Below are positions 1 through 8,420 of a stretch of DNA of 64,000 bases, one piece after another. This DNA comes from CAYNZP01 sp964401835 (GTDB lineage Bacteria; Planctomycetota; Phycisphaerae; SM23-33). Positions within the stretch are counted from its first letter, which is position 1. Every line of letters starts with the position of its first letter. Position numbers and translations under genes: made by a program. The notes under the pieces were generated by a model, which saw nothing but the letters and a program-made list of their open reading frames with translations, searched no databases and was not told the DNA's origin. The stretch spans positions 149,981 through 213,980 of the forward strand of contig CAYNZP010000003.1 of assembly GCA_964401835.1 (NCBI GenBank), in the 5' to 3' direction.

Positions 1-1
1 T

Positions 2-1054
2 CTGCGAGGCAAGCAAAGCGTTGACGATTATCTTCAGCAGTCCGCCATTGCCAATCCGCACGTAACGCTGATTTATCACGCACCTGACGGGCGAATCGAC
101 ACATACAAGGGGAGCGTCAAGGAACTTCCGCCAATAGCCAAGGAAGTCCGCCCGCACCCTTACGGCGTCGAACTTGGTGTGCTTTACAAGATGATGGCCG
201 ATACCAAGGCAAAGACGATCCAGCAATTCCTCACCAGCGAGTTTTCCCGCATCTCGCCGCGAGTTGCCAAGGAAATACTCGAACGTGCTGGCATTAAAGC
301 CACCACACGCCCGAGACGGCTCAACGGCGAAGCAGCCAAGGCGATTTATGAGTCTATCCAGGAAACACAGATAATGGCCCCGGCAACCGATTGCGTTGTC
401 CCCATTGGCCAGGAGCAACTTATCAAAGGCCTGAAAGAAGTCATCGAGGCCGAATTTTACACAGCCACCTCGCGCCGGCCGGCTGTTTATCGTGGTAATC
501 CATTCATCATCGAAGCTGCCCTTGCATTTGGAAAACCGGAAGATAAAAGCTCCAAAAAGGAAGCCGAAGTTATAGATTTCGAACAAGAGATTGAAGAATC
601 ACAGCAAGCCAAGCTGATACGCTTTGCCAACCGCGTCCCGCTGCAATACCAACAGGGAGCCTGTGCCATCACAAAATCCGTAACTGGTACGAAGTGGAAA
701 TTGTACGGCGTAAGTCAACCTCGCGGCGGCCTGCCAACCGGTCCAATTACGGTTGTTTTGCACATGGCCTCGGTTTGGGTGCCCTTCACGAGCGAATCGA
801 AGGAGGCAATCGCAAGCTATCCGGAAATCATCAAGGAGATTCGCCTGGCCCTACAGGAATGTGGCCGAAAACTCGCCACACACATTCGCAAGGCTGTCAG
901 GATTAAACAGGAACTCAAAAAACGAAGCTATATCGAAAAATACATCCCCGCCATTGGTGAGGCACTGCGTGATATCCTTGAACTCAAGGAAAAGCAGGTT
1001 AATAAGGTATGCAACGACCTCAAGGATGTACTGGAAAGAAGCAGAAAGTTCTAA
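2..1054 (+). CDS. top6B: DNA topoisomerase VI subunit B, 3' part (5' end outside window)
   Basis: The frame is open from base 2, so at least 350 residues of the C-terminal part are present and the start lies upstream. Top6B is the ATPase subunit of type IIB topoisomerase; with Top6A it relaxes and decatenates DNA. What is seen: the helix-two-turn-helix part (SRISPRVAKEIL), then the transducer domain with CVVPIGQEQLIKGL, VYRGNPFIIEAAL, RFANRVPLQYQQGACAIT and ASVWVPFTSESKEAIASYPE. The family's invariant WKxY DNA-contact loop is present as WKLY at bases 695-706. The ATP-binding GHKL domain is not in view. No Top6A gene lies downstream, where a minus-strand DUF2203 gene converges two bases away, so a partner gene would have to be upstream or elsewhere. 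Topo VI is mainly archaeal and plant and only scattered in bacteria. Confidence 0.93.
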   Translation: MRGKQSVDDYLQQSAIANPHVTLIYHAPDGRIDTYKGSVKELPPIAKEVRPHPYGVELGVLYKMMADTKAKTIQQFLTSEFSRISPRVAKEILERAGIKATTRPRRLNGEAAKAIYESIQETQIMAPATDCVVPIGQEQLIKGLKEVIEAEFYTATSRRPAVYRGNPFIIEAALAFGKPEDKSSKKEAEVIDFEQEIEESQQAKLIRFANRVPLQYQQGACAITKSVTGTKWKLYGVSQPRGGLPTGPITVVLHMASVWVPFTSESKEAIASYPEIIKEIRLALQECGRKLATHIRKAVRIKQELKKRSYIEKYIPAIGEALRDILELKEKQVNKVCNDLKDVLERSRKF

Positions 1055-1056
1055 TT

Positions 1057-1512
1057 TCAGACTGCTGCAACTTTGCTGGTAACAAGTGTCTCGAGTGGCT
1101 GGCGGGCAGTAAAATCGGCTCCAAATTCTCGCCAGTGATTTACCTGATTCTCGCCATATTTCCAGCAAAGCCGGATTTCCCGCCCGTCGATTACGAATGG
1201 AAAATCGACGACACCGTCTGTCCAGTCAGTTAATTCGACTCCGATTGTGTCGAGTTCCTCAATGTATAAATGAAGCTTGTCAGCTATTTCGACAATTTCA
1301 TCCTGCGTGGATTCACATTTGTCTATGTCGCCATCGAATTCGGCAATTTCGATAATTTCCTGAAGATCCAACAGCCTGGAATAATCATCAATAATGTCGG
1401 TTACGATGCGCTTAAGAAGCACCAGCGAACGATTCGCCTGTTCAATTGTGAAAAATCGCAGGTTATTGGTCGCCGAATATCCATTATCCAGTTGTTCAAT
1501 GCATCTGGTCAT
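1057..1512 (-). CDS. DUF2203 family protein
   Basis: A 151-residue soluble protein of unknown function. It carries the DUF2203 pattern: N-terminal FFTIEQANRSLVLLKRIV, a central helical segment rich in Glu and Asp, a GVELTDWTDGVVDFP stretch, then GREIRLCWKYGE and a final HWREFGADFTARQPL. Family members are about 120-150 residues, so the length is normal. The ATG at 1512 follows an AGGAAAG ribosome binding site. It converges on top6B and is divergent from truB. No catalytic role is established for the family, and I assign none. Confidence 0.85.
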   Translation of the reverse strand: MTRCIEQLDNGYSATNNLRFFTIEQANRSLVLLKRIVTDIIDDYSRLLDLQEIIEIAEFDGDIDKCESTQDEIVEIADKLHLYIEELDTIGVELTDWTDGVVDFPFVIDGREIRLCWKYGENQVNHWREFGADFTARQPLETLVTSKVAAV

Positions 1513-1599
1513 TGCTCTTTCCTTTTGTTGCTGTTGGTTTAGGACTTATCGGCAAATGATGAGAAAAAACATGAATAAACAAACCCCAGGGGGGAAAAC

Positions 1600-1628
1600 T
1601 TGGCAAAATCGGTCCGAAAGCTTATCCT
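1600..1628 (+). promoter_or_regulatory. putative sigma-70-type promoter of truB, possibly leaderless
   Basis: TTGGCA (1600-1605), a 17-bp spacer and TATCCT (1623-1628). The expected start of transcription, about seven bases past the -10, falls on the truB ATG at 1635. No Shine-Dalgarno sequence precedes that ATG, so the mRNA may be leaderless. Motif match by eye only. Confidence 0.4.
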
Positions 1629-1634
1629 CTTGCC

Positions 1635-2498
1635 ATGTTTGGATTTTTTAACGTCAACAAGCCTTCAGGCCCGACCAGCCACGACTTTGTCGCAGCCGTG
1701 CGGCGAAAGCTTCCTCGCGGAGTAAAGGTCGGCCATGCCGGAACGCTCGACCCCTTTGCCGATGGAGTCCTTGTCCTGTGCGTTGGGCCGGCAACACGCC
1801 TGGTAAACTTCGTTCAGGATGCACCCAAACGTTACGTCGCGCAAGTAATGCTTGGAGCTACCAGCAGCACCGATGATATTGAGGGTGAAATCACACAAAC
1901 AACAGCTGCCACCGCTCCGGAAAAACAGGCAGTGTCGCAGGTATTGGAAAAATTCGTCGGCAAAATTGACCAGATTCCCCCTACCCACTCAGCTGTACAT
2001 GTAAACGGCCAACGCGCATATAAAATCGCACGGGCCGGTGAAAAAGTTGAACTCCAGGCAAAGAAAGTCGAAATCTACTCCATCGATTTGCTTTCCTATG
2101 AATATCCGCTGCTCAAAATCGACGTTAAATGCGGCAGTGGAACCTATATCCGCTCGCTGGCCCGCGATATCGGCTGCGAACTTTCGGTCGGCGGATATTG
2201 TTCAAAGCTCACACGAACAGAGATAGGCTCGTTTAAGATTAAAAACGCTGTCGATGTAGATTGTTTGGATTTACAAAGCGATTTGATTTCGCCATTAGTG
2301 GCCTTGGAAAATCTCGAAAAGATTCAAGCCGATGAAGCAGATGTCCGCAGACTTGCCTTGGGACAAGCTGTTACACTGGAGCAACCTTGCCAGGGTAATC
2401 GCCAATGCGCAGTTGTAGACAAACACAACAATCTCGTTGCACTTGCTAATAGTTCTGAAAACGGCTTGATGCTAAAACCGAATAAGGTTTTCGTGTAA
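1635..2498 (+). CDS. truB: tRNA pseudouridine(55) synthase
   Basis: Converts U55 of the T-arm of tRNAs to pseudouridine. The 287-residue protein begins with the canonical FNVNKPSGPTSHDFV and has the catalytic loop GHAGTLDPFADG, with the nucleophile Asp39. Further TruB signatures follow: QIPPTHSAVHVNGQRAYKIAR and the YIRSLARDIG motif. The last ~65 residues form a short PUA-like tail (LALGQAVTLEQP, then a small beta region). Length is slightly below the E. coli enzyme (314). It stands alone between two minus-strand genes and ends 15 bases before rpiB on the other strand. The first ATG is the only sensible start, because the KPSG motif follows immediately. Confidence 0.95.
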   Translation: MFGFFNVNKPSGPTSHDFVAAVRRKLPRGVKVGHAGTLDPFADGVLVLCVGPATRLVNFVQDAPKRYVAQVMLGATSSTDDIEGEITQTTAATAPEKQAVSQVLEKFVGKIDQIPPTHSAVHVNGQRAYKIARAGEKVELQAKKVEIYSIDLLSYEYPLLKIDVKCGSGTYIRSLARDIGCELSVGGYCSKLTRTEIGSFKIKNAVDVDCLDLQSDLISPLVALENLEKIQADEADVRRLALGQAVTLEQPCQGNRQCAVVDKHNNLVALANSSENGLMLKPNKVFV

Positions 2499-2513
2499 AA
2501 GTGTTGGGGGCTC

Positions 2514-2945
2514 TCATTCAGCGTCTATGAGTTGTATTCTTTTTTCGTGTCGGCCGCCTTCGAATTCTGTCGTCAGCCAGAGATCGACTATTTTGAGGGC
2601 TTCTTCTATCGCCACCATTCGCTGTCCCAGTGAAAGGACATTGGCATTATTGTGCTGACGCCCTAGTTTCGCTGAGCGGATATCCCAACAAAGACTGCAT
2701 CGAACCCCTTTTACGCGGTTGGCGACAATCGCTTCACCGTTTCCGCTTCCGCCAAGAACGATACCCCGCTCGAATTCCCCATCAGCTACGGATTGGGCTA
2801 CAGGGCGAATAAAAATGGGATAATCACAGCTTTCGTTGGAAAACGTGCCAAAATCTTTAACTTCATGGCCGTTTGAGAGAAGGTGCTGCTTGATCTTTTC
2901 CTTGTATTCAAAACCCGCGTGGTCGGAGCCGATTGCGATTTTCAT
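2514..2945 (-). CDS. rpiB: ribose-5-phosphate isomerase B
   Basis: Interconverts ribose-5-phosphate and ribulose-5-phosphate in the pentose phosphate pathway. The 143-residue protein starts MKIAIGSDHAGFEYKE and contains GIVLGGSGNGEAIVANRVKG. The GNGE form, with Glu where the E. coli-type enzyme has GIG, is the variant in which a Glu acts as general base, as in the mycobacterial and some other RpiB. LGRQHNNANVLSLGQRMV is the second family signature. I chose the internal ATG at 2945, behind a GGAG site, over the longer open frame that runs back into aroC. It lies downstream of aroC but past a strong terminator, so it may need its own promoter or readthrough. Confidence 0.93.
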   Translation of the reverse strand: MKIAIGSDHAGFEYKEKIKQHLLSNGHEVKDFGTFSNESCDYPIFIRPVAQSVADGEFERGIVLGGSGNGEAIVANRVKGVRCSLCWDIRSAKLGRQHNNANVLSLGQRMVAIEEALKIVDLWLTTEFEGGRHEKRIQLIDAE

Positions 2946-2961
2946 GTTAACTCCATTTTTC

Positions 2962-2993
2962 AAAAAAAACGGCGAGGCTTGAACGCCTCGCCG
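2962..2993 (-). terminator. Rho-independent terminator after aroC
   Basis: Perfect 9-bp stem (2970-2978 with 2985-2993, loop of six) followed on the minus strand by eight T residues (A run at 2962-2969). It separates aroC from rpiB. Confidence 0.9.
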
Positions 2994-3016
2994 CACATAC
3001 CATAGTCTGGATAATT

Positions 3017-4225
3017 TTAGACCGTATACTCGCCTTTGTTCCGCGGTTCGGTCATGTCTTCCCATTTCTTGTCGAGATTGGCCATACCGTACCAGCCGTG
3101 AGCCATAAACATGGCATCGGTGATTGAGATAGCGGTCATCGCCTCGGCTACCGGATACCAGCGTGGAAGCAGGCTGATGTCGCGACGGGTGATGGCTTCG
3201 AGTTTTTTCTCTTCCATCTTGATCATATCGACGGTGTCCTGATTCTTGGAAATCGTCGGGGTTGCCTTAATAGCGACACGCATGACGATATCTTCACCAG
3301 TTGTCATTCCGCCAAGGAAACCACCGGCATTATTCGTATGGAAGCGGACCTTGCCGTCTTCAAGATAAGGCTGATCGTTCCACTCGCTGCCGAGCATCTC
3401 ACCGGCCTTGTTGCCACCGCCAAATTCCAGTCCCGTCATTGCTGCTATGCTGCAAATAGCATGGGCAATGGTAGCTTTGAGTTTGTCGAAAACAGGCTCG
3501 CCCAGGCCGCCAGGTACACCGCGAACGACAACTTCGATGGCACCGCCGGCAGTGTCGCCAGCTTTGCGAACCTCGTCCAGATCGGCAATCATCTTCTCGG
3601 CCGCTTCGAGATCGCAACAGTTCAGATCGTTCTTGCGGTAGTTATTCTTGATCTCGTCAAAGGTCATCGTACCGTCGAAAACGCTTCGGCCTTTGATGCC
3701 GTGCGACTCAATGACGTGAGAGAGAATCTCGATGCCATAAGGTGCGAGCATCTGCTTGGCTACGGCACCACCGGCTACCCGGCAGACAGTCTCGCGACCA
3801 CTGGCCCGGCCTGCACCGCACCAGTCGCCATGTTCGCCATACCTGTAGAAAAAGGTCAATTCAGCGTGGCCGGGACGGATAACGTCTTTGACCGCACGGT
3901 ATTGGTCAATGTGAATGTCCTGAGTATCTACGTTGCGAATAAGCAGGCCGATCGGTGCGCCTGTTGTTACGCCTTCAAACAAACCGCTGACAACCTCTAC
4001 GCGGTCTGTCTCGAGACGTGGCGAGTCGATCTTGCTCTGCCCGGGGCGGCGTTTATCCAGTTCGTATTGGATTTTTTTTACGTCCAGTTTAATTCCGGCT
4101 GGTACGCCATTTACTATTGTAAACAGTGCACCGCCATAGCCGCTTTTCTCCGCGGTTTCATGCCAACCGTAGGATTCGCCACAAGCTGTTACCTGAAAAA
4201 CACGTCCGAAAGTATTACCTAGCAC
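3017..4225 (-). CDS. aroC: chorismate synthase
   Basis: Last step of the shikimate pathway: 5-enolpyruvylshikimate-3-phosphate to chorismate, using reduced FMN. The 402-residue protein starts at a GTG (4225) behind AGGAG and opens LGNTFGRVFQVTACGESYG. Family signatures seen: KRRPGQSKIDSPR, VIRPGHAELTFFYRYG, GLEFGGGNKAGEMLGSEWND and NNAGGFLGGMTTGEDI. The usual RDYRGGGRSSARET signature appears in a divergent form, GDWCGAGRASGRET. The Ser-Arg-Glu-Thr neighbourhood is therefore altered but alignable. The gene starts 19 bases after aroA stops, so the two form an operon of consecutive pathway steps. Confidence 0.93.
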   Translation of the reverse strand: MLGNTFGRVFQVTACGESYGWHETAEKSGYGGALFTIVNGVPAGIKLDVKKIQYELDKRRPGQSKIDSPRLETDRVEVVSGLFEGVTTGAPIGLLIRNVDTQDIHIDQYRAVKDVIRPGHAELTFFYRYGEHGDWCGAGRASGRETVCRVAGGAVAKQMLAPYGIEILSHVIESHGIKGRSVFDGTMTFDEIKNNYRKNDLNCCDLEAAEKMIADLDEVRKAGDTAGGAIEVVVRGVPGGLGEPVFDKLKATIAHAICSIAAMTGLEFGGGNKAGEMLGSEWNDQPYLEDGKVRFHTNNAGGFLGGMTTGEDIVMRVAIKATPTISKNQDTVDMIKMEEKKLEAITRRDISLLPRWYPVAEAMTAISITDAMFMAHGWYGMANLDKKWEDMTEPRNKGEYTV

Positions 4226-4244
4226 TTCTATTCTCCTAGCCTAT

Positions 4245-5525
4245 CTAGTAACTATTCATGTCACAACCTATGCCAGTCATCTCGCTGACAAAGTCTGGAA
4301 ATGTCTTTTTTACGCATTCTACGCCAGAAATCAAGCTTTGTCCTGACGCAACAAGGGCTGCAACGGACAAAGTCATCACCATTCGGTGGTCAGCGAGGCT
4401 GTCAAGCCGGGCTCCGCGGAGCCTGCTTTTGCGTATAACCAGCCCGTCAGGGCGCTGGTCAATGTCGGTACCCATTGCAGTAAGTGCCTTGTGCATCTCG
4501 CTGATACGGTCACATTCCTTATACCGGCAGACCTCGGCGTTTGTCAGGGTTGTCTCGCCATCGGCACATGCACCGACAACAGCCATGAGCATAAACTGGT
4601 CGATAAAGTCGTTGCAGTCAATCTCGCAACCGGTGAGTTTGCTGGAGCGTGCGATTACTTCTTTATCTGTTATCTCGATATCTGCGCCCATCTTTTTAAG
4701 GACGTCTACAACCATCTTGTCGCCCTGGCAATCACTAAAATCCATGCCCGGCAGACGCACTTCGCTGTCGGGGGTGATTACTGCCGCAACTATCGGATAC
4801 AGGGCAGCCGACCAGTCCAGTGGAATTTTGCTTTCAAACGCCCCCCACTTGGTCGGACCGTTTATTCGGTAGAGTTCGTAATTTTCGTTGGAATATTCGA
4901 CTCCGCATTTATCGAGCCAATCCAGTGTAACTCCAACCCATGGTTTTTCACCTGGACGATTGACCCTCAACTCGGTCGGTGCGTTGGCAAGAGCTGAGGC
5001 AATAAGCAAAGCCGAAACCGGCTGAGAGTCCATGCCGTCTATTTCCGCGCCCCCCCCGGAGAGCTTACCCTTGACTACTACTGGGGCGTGGCCGTCGCCT
5101 TTTGTACATACTGCCCTTCCGCCAAGCGAGTTAATCGCGTCGACCAAAGGCTGGCAGAGACGGATGTGTCGAATCGAATGATCCCCGCTGAGGACGGAGT
5201 AGCCTTCACAGCAGGCCGCCAAGGCCATGAAAAACCTAAGAATAATTCCACTGTTGCCGCAATCGATAATATCGTCAGGGGTTTTCAAATCGCCAGCTGT
5301 GCCAATCACCTCCCAGACCTTGTCAGCCTTTGGGGTAATTTCCGCACCGAACATTTCCAGTGCTTCGATGCCACGCATCCAGTCGTTGGATACAGCGGGA
5401 GCAATAATCTTGCTGGTGCCCTCGGCCAGTGCAGCCATGATAAGCGCACGAAAAGAATGGCTCTTGTTGGGCGGTATCCTAATAGAGCCTCGTAAATTTG
5501 GCGAACTACCTACTTTAAGGTCCAT
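4245..5525 (-). CDS. aroA: 3-phosphoshikimate 1-carboxyvinyltransferase (EPSP synthase), divergent
   Basis: Transfers enolpyruvyl from PEP to shikimate-3-phosphate. The 426-residue length is typical. Conserved features: RIPPNKSHSFRALIMAALA near residue 20 (phosphate-binding Lys, Ser and Arg), the MDSQPVSALLIASALA segment, KECDRISEM, and LADHRMVMTLSVAAL near the C terminus. Two active-site loops are unusual: the PEP-binding GNAGT region reads DCGNSGIILRFF, and the SLRKRPM-like loop reads GDHSIRHIRLCQPL. ATG at 5525 follows AGGAG. It is first in an aroA-aroC unit. A weak promoter (TTGGCG, 19 bp, TACTAT) may lie about 60 bases upstream. Confidence 0.9.
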   Translation of the reverse strand: MDLKVGSSPNLRGSIRIPPNKSHSFRALIMAALAEGTSKIIAPAVSNDWMRGIEALEMFGAEITPKADKVWEVIGTAGDLKTPDDIIDCGNSGIILRFFMALAACCEGYSVLSGDHSIRHIRLCQPLVDAINSLGGRAVCTKGDGHAPVVVKGKLSGGGAEIDGMDSQPVSALLIASALANAPTELRVNRPGEKPWVGVTLDWLDKCGVEYSNENYELYRINGPTKWGAFESKIPLDWSAALYPIVAAVITPDSEVRLPGMDFSDCQGDKMVVDVLKKMGADIEITDKEVIARSSKLTGCEIDCNDFIDQFMLMAVVGACADGETTLTNAEVCRYKECDRISEMHKALTAMGTDIDQRPDGLVIRKSRLRGARLDSLADHRMVMTLSVAALVASGQSLISGVECVKKTFPDFVSEMTGIGCDMNSY

Positions 5526-5631
5526 CTTTGCTCCTGGAATTTCGACATATGCTAATTGAATGAAGTATAGTATTCAAGCTTTGGAATGCGACGCCAAAGA
5601 GAATGAAAAAGCGTTTTCTCTGAAAAAGGAT

Positions 5632-5672
5632 AAAAAAAAACAGACCTGCCAGTAACTAACGGACAGGTCTGT
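5632..5672 (-). terminator. Rho-independent terminator after recA
   Basis: Stem ACAGACCTG (5640-5648) with CAGGTCTGT (5664-5672), 15-base loop, followed on the minus strand by an eight-T run (5632-5639). It lies 23 bases past the recA stop. Confidence 0.9.
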
Positions 5673-5695
5673 ATCTTTAACTCTCTAATATTACT

Positions 5696-6757
5696 TTACT
5701 GGGCAGCTTTCATTTCCAGCATATGCGGAGCTGCTTTTTCCAGTATGCCTGTTTTGATTTCCTCAATCAGGTCCTGGTTTTCCTTGAGGAACCGCTTGGA
5801 ATTTTCACGCCCCTGGCCCAGCCGGACATCGCCACAGCTGAACCATGCCCCCTGCTTATCGACAATTCCATTCTCGACGGCCAAATCCAGCAGGTCGCCC
5901 TCATAGCTGATGCCTTCGTTAAACATAATGTCAAATTCAGCTGTTCTAAACGGCGGCGCGACTTTATTTTTTACAACACGCGCCCTGACATGCGAACCGA
6001 CTGGCTGGTCGCCTTCCTTGATGGTACTTACACGGCGAACGTCGATACGGACCGAACTGTAAAACTTAAGCGCCCTTCCGCCCGGTGTAGTTTCTGGGTT
6101 ACCGAACATCACGCCGATCTTCATGCGTATCTGGTTGATAAAGATCACGCATGTGCGCGACTTTGCTATCGCGCCGACAAGCTTCCGCATTGCCTGGCTC
6201 ATCAGGCGGGCCTGCAAGCCGACATGGGTAGCGCCCATCTCGCCTTCTATCTCAGCCCGCGGAATAAGAGCCGCCACAGAATCCACCACGATAACGTCCA
6301 CCGCATTCGAGCGAACCAGAAGTTCGCAAATCTCCAGAGCCTGCTCCCCCGTGTCAGGCTGGGAGATTAAAAGTTCTTCGATATTCACGCCGAGTTTTTT
6401 CGCCCAGGTCGGGTCCATGGCATGCTCGGCGTCTATGAAGGCTGCAACTCCGCCGTTCTTTTGTGCACTGGCAACTACATGAAGCGCCAGCGTCGTCTTG
6501 CCGGAACCCTCCGGCCCGAAAAGTTCACAAATCCTGCCGCTTGGTACTCCCTGGCCACCCAAGGCCATATCCAGACTCAACGCCCCGGTGGAAATACCGG
6601 ACACCGACTTAACCTGATCTTCAGCCAGTTTCATTATGCTGCCCGTGCCGAAGTTCTTTTCTATCTGCTTAAGGGCCGCGTCCAGGGCCTGTTCCCGCTT
6701 TGCACCTGTTTCCGGTTTACTTAGCTTTGTGCTTTTCTTACTCGCAGCTTTTGCCAT
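5696..6757 (-). CDS. recA: recombinase RecA
   Basis: Forms nucleoprotein filaments on single-stranded DNA, catalyses strand exchange and promotes SOS repressor cleavage. The 353 residues include Walker A GPEGSGKTT (81-89), Walker B VDVIVVDS (153-160), and loop L2 beginning QIRMKIGVMFGN (209-220). The N-terminal helix is preceded by a Lys-rich stretch, and the C-terminal acidic tail is short. ATG at 6757 follows GGGAG. It stands alone, with its own terminator. The upstream 150 bases contain TTGCGT and TACATT 17 bp apart as a possible promoter. I could not recognise a LexA box with confidence. Confidence 0.98.
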   Translation of the reverse strand: MAKAASKKSTKLSKPETGAKREQALDAALKQIEKNFGTGSIMKLAEDQVKSVSGISTGALSLDMALGGQGVPSGRICELFGPEGSGKTTLALHVVASAQKNGGVAAFIDAEHAMDPTWAKKLGVNIEELLISQPDTGEQALEICELLVRSNAVDVIVVDSVAALIPRAEIEGEMGATHVGLQARLMSQAMRKLVGAIAKSRTCVIFINQIRMKIGVMFGNPETTPGGRALKFYSSVRIDVRRVSTIKEGDQPVGSHVRARVVKNKVAPPFRTAEFDIMFNEGISYEGDLLDLAVENGIVDKQGAWFSCGDVRLGQGRENSKRFLKENQDLIEEIKTGILEKAAPHMLEMKAAQ

Positions 6758-6869
6758 CGAATTCTCCCTGAACTAAACCATAACTTCCATGTTTATGATA
6801 ATGTAAGGTATTTGTTAGGTATACGCAATATCCATTTCAAATTTTTTATAAAAGTTTTTTTTACAAGTA

Positions 6870-6898
6870 TTTCGGGCGTAAATCACTCCAGCCCGAAA
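6870..6898 (-). terminator. hairpin after thpR, possible terminator
   Basis: TTTCGGGC (6870-6877) pairs with GCCCGAAA (6891-6898). On the minus strand it follows the thpR stop, but no clean T tract follows at once, so termination is uncertain. Confidence 0.35.
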
Positions 6899-6911
6899 GA
6901 CCCGGCAAGGT

Positions 6912-7481
6912 TTATTTCTTCCCAAGCCCTGCCCGCACTGCCGGCGTATATATTGGCCCAGACGGTGTCAGCCTGCTGCAAAAAACAACCACCTCATCTG
7001 TATGCAGCGTACCAAAATTCTCGCTTTCGAACTGCTGGGCCGAGTCGCGCAGAAGTTCCGGCTTTTTTGTGTATCTGATTCTGCCAAGGGTTATGTGTGG
7101 CTTGAAGGATCGGTTCTCCGCCTTGAAACCGACTTCCCGAAAAGACGCTTCGAGCTTTTCGTACAAGACGGCCATCCGTCCCGTAGCATCCACAGCGTGT
7201 GCCCAAAACATACGCACCGGGCCGCGTAGCGGAAAGGCAGTTACACCGACAACATCAAAATCAAAGGGTTGTATCTTGCCGGCAATTTGCGTCGTTATGT
7301 TGCAGACTTCCGGCAGAACCTCTTCTTCAATGCTTCCTAAAAATTTCAACGTGATGTGCAGCTGCGGCTTATCAACCCATTTTATTTTCGCTGCCTCGGT
7401 GTCAAGACGCTGCTGGACCTGGCAAAGACGGCTGCGGGTTGAATCGTTAAGCTCAATTGCGAGAAATGTCCTTACTGACAT
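6912..7481 (-). CDS. thpR: RNA 2',3'-cyclic phosphodiesterase (2H family)
   Basis: A 2H phosphoesterase that opens 2',3'-cyclic phosphates on RNA to 2'-phosphates. The 189-residue protein has both HxTx catalytic motifs: HITL at 42-45 and HITL at 129-132, in the context FKPHITLGRIR. The N terminus RTFLAIEL and the ALDxTGRM-like segment are typical of the ThpR/LigT group. It lies 25 bases downstream of the PfkB kinase on the same strand and probably shares its transcript with gltX and that kinase. The cellular substrate is unknown for most members. Confidence 0.9.
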   Translation of the reverse strand: MSVRTFLAIELNDSTRSRLCQVQQRLDTEAAKIKWVDKPQLHITLKFLGSIEEEVLPEVCNITTQIAGKIQPFDFDVVGVTAFPLRGPVRMFWAHAVDATGRMAVLYEKLEASFREVGFKAENRSFKPHITLGRIRYTKKPELLRDSAQQFESENFGTLHTDEVVVFCSRLTPSGPIYTPAVRAGLGKK

Positions 7482-7506
7482 AGCTGCACCACTTCTGTAT
7501 TAACAA

Positions 7507-8412
7507 TTAAAACGTAACAAGCTTCCTGAAATAATCCATGCGTGAATCGATATCGTCTCGCCTGGTTTCGACGAACTTATTCAACGAGAAATCTTCCAGC
7601 ACATAGCTGGCGGTTATCGTTCCGTACGCGATGGCAGCCATGAGCGTTTCTGCGTCCAGCTTATTTACTGCTGCGAGGTGTCCCATCATCGCACCGGCAA
7701 AACTGTCGCCAGCACCGGTCGGGTCGACCACATTTAGCATCGGAAAACTCGGAAGCGCGTAGACGTGCTCATCGAAAAACAGCAGACTGCCGTGTTCGCC
7801 CTTCTTGACGACCACGAATTTTTTGACCTTTTTAACAATCTCCAACCCGGCTGCGACCACGTTCGATATACCGGTCATTAGCTTGGCTTCGGAATCGTTC
7901 AATACCAGGCCGTCGATCTGGCCCAGCAGATTCATGAGCGATTCGTGCTCGGTCTTAATCCACAGATCCATCGTGTCAGCCACCACCAGGGGCGAATCGT
8001 TCAGCTGGCCAAGCAGTTCGGCCTGCAGGGTTGGATGCGTGTTTGCAAGGAAGATATACTTGCTGTCGCGAAATTGCTCGGGAATTGTCGGCCCGCGTTC
8101 GGCAAGGACGTTTAAATCGACCTCGATGGTATCACGGTTGTTTACGTCATCATGATATTTGCCGTGCCAGCGAAATGTCTTGCTGCCAGCCCGCACTTCC
8201 AAACCGGCCATGTCGATATTCGGGTTATCGGCGACCGGTTTTAGAAAATCTTCCGGGCAATCTTCGCCAACAACCCCGACTAGCCGGACCGGAGCGAAAT
8301 AGCTGGCTGCGTATGAGAAATATATGCTCGAACCGCCGAGAGTATTCTCTGCCTTGCCGGCTGGCGACTCGACGGTGTCTATTCCGATACTTCCAGTAAC
8401 AAGTAAACTCAT
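7507..8412 (-). CDS. PfkB-family carbohydrate kinase
   Basis: A 301-residue ribokinase-fold sugar or nucleoside kinase. The N-terminal GSIGIDTVESPAGKAENTLGGSS carries the substrate-side GG pair. The C-terminal PfkB signature DPTGAGDSFAG is at 230-240, with catalytic Asp236. A VLNDSEAKLMTG segment is the usual ATP-side motif. The substrate cannot be told from sequence. Close planctomycete relatives are simply called PfkB domain proteins, and this group often has a GDS..D pattern of the adenosine/ribokinase branch. It starts 8 bases after gltX stops and so lies in the gltX-pfkB-thpR transcript. Confidence 0.88.
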   Translation of the reverse strand: MSLLVTGSIGIDTVESPAGKAENTLGGSSIYFSYAASYFAPVRLVGVVGEDCPEDFLKPVADNPNIDMAGLEVRAGSKTFRWHGKYHDDVNNRDTIEVDLNVLAERGPTIPEQFRDSKYIFLANTHPTLQAELLGQLNDSPLVVADTMDLWIKTEHESLMNLLGQIDGLVLNDSEAKLMTGISNVVAAGLEIVKKVKKFVVVKKGEHGSLLFFDEHVYALPSFPMLNVVDPTGAGDSFAGAMMGHLAAVNKLDAETLMAAIAYGTITASYVLEDFSLNKFVETRRDDIDSRMDYFRKLVTF

Positions 8413-8420
8413 TTTTTACC

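Noticed and set aside
2970..2993. Possible CRISPR-like or regulatory dyad before rpiB
   Set aside because: A single perfect hairpin with a T8 tract is a terminator. No repeat-spacer array occurs anywhere in the window.
3338..4222. 294-residue plus-strand ORF
   Set aside because: Antisense shadow of aroC, whose signatures are all on the minus strand.
6758..6911. LexA box upstream of recA
   Set aside because: No dyad matching a known LexA operator was seen.
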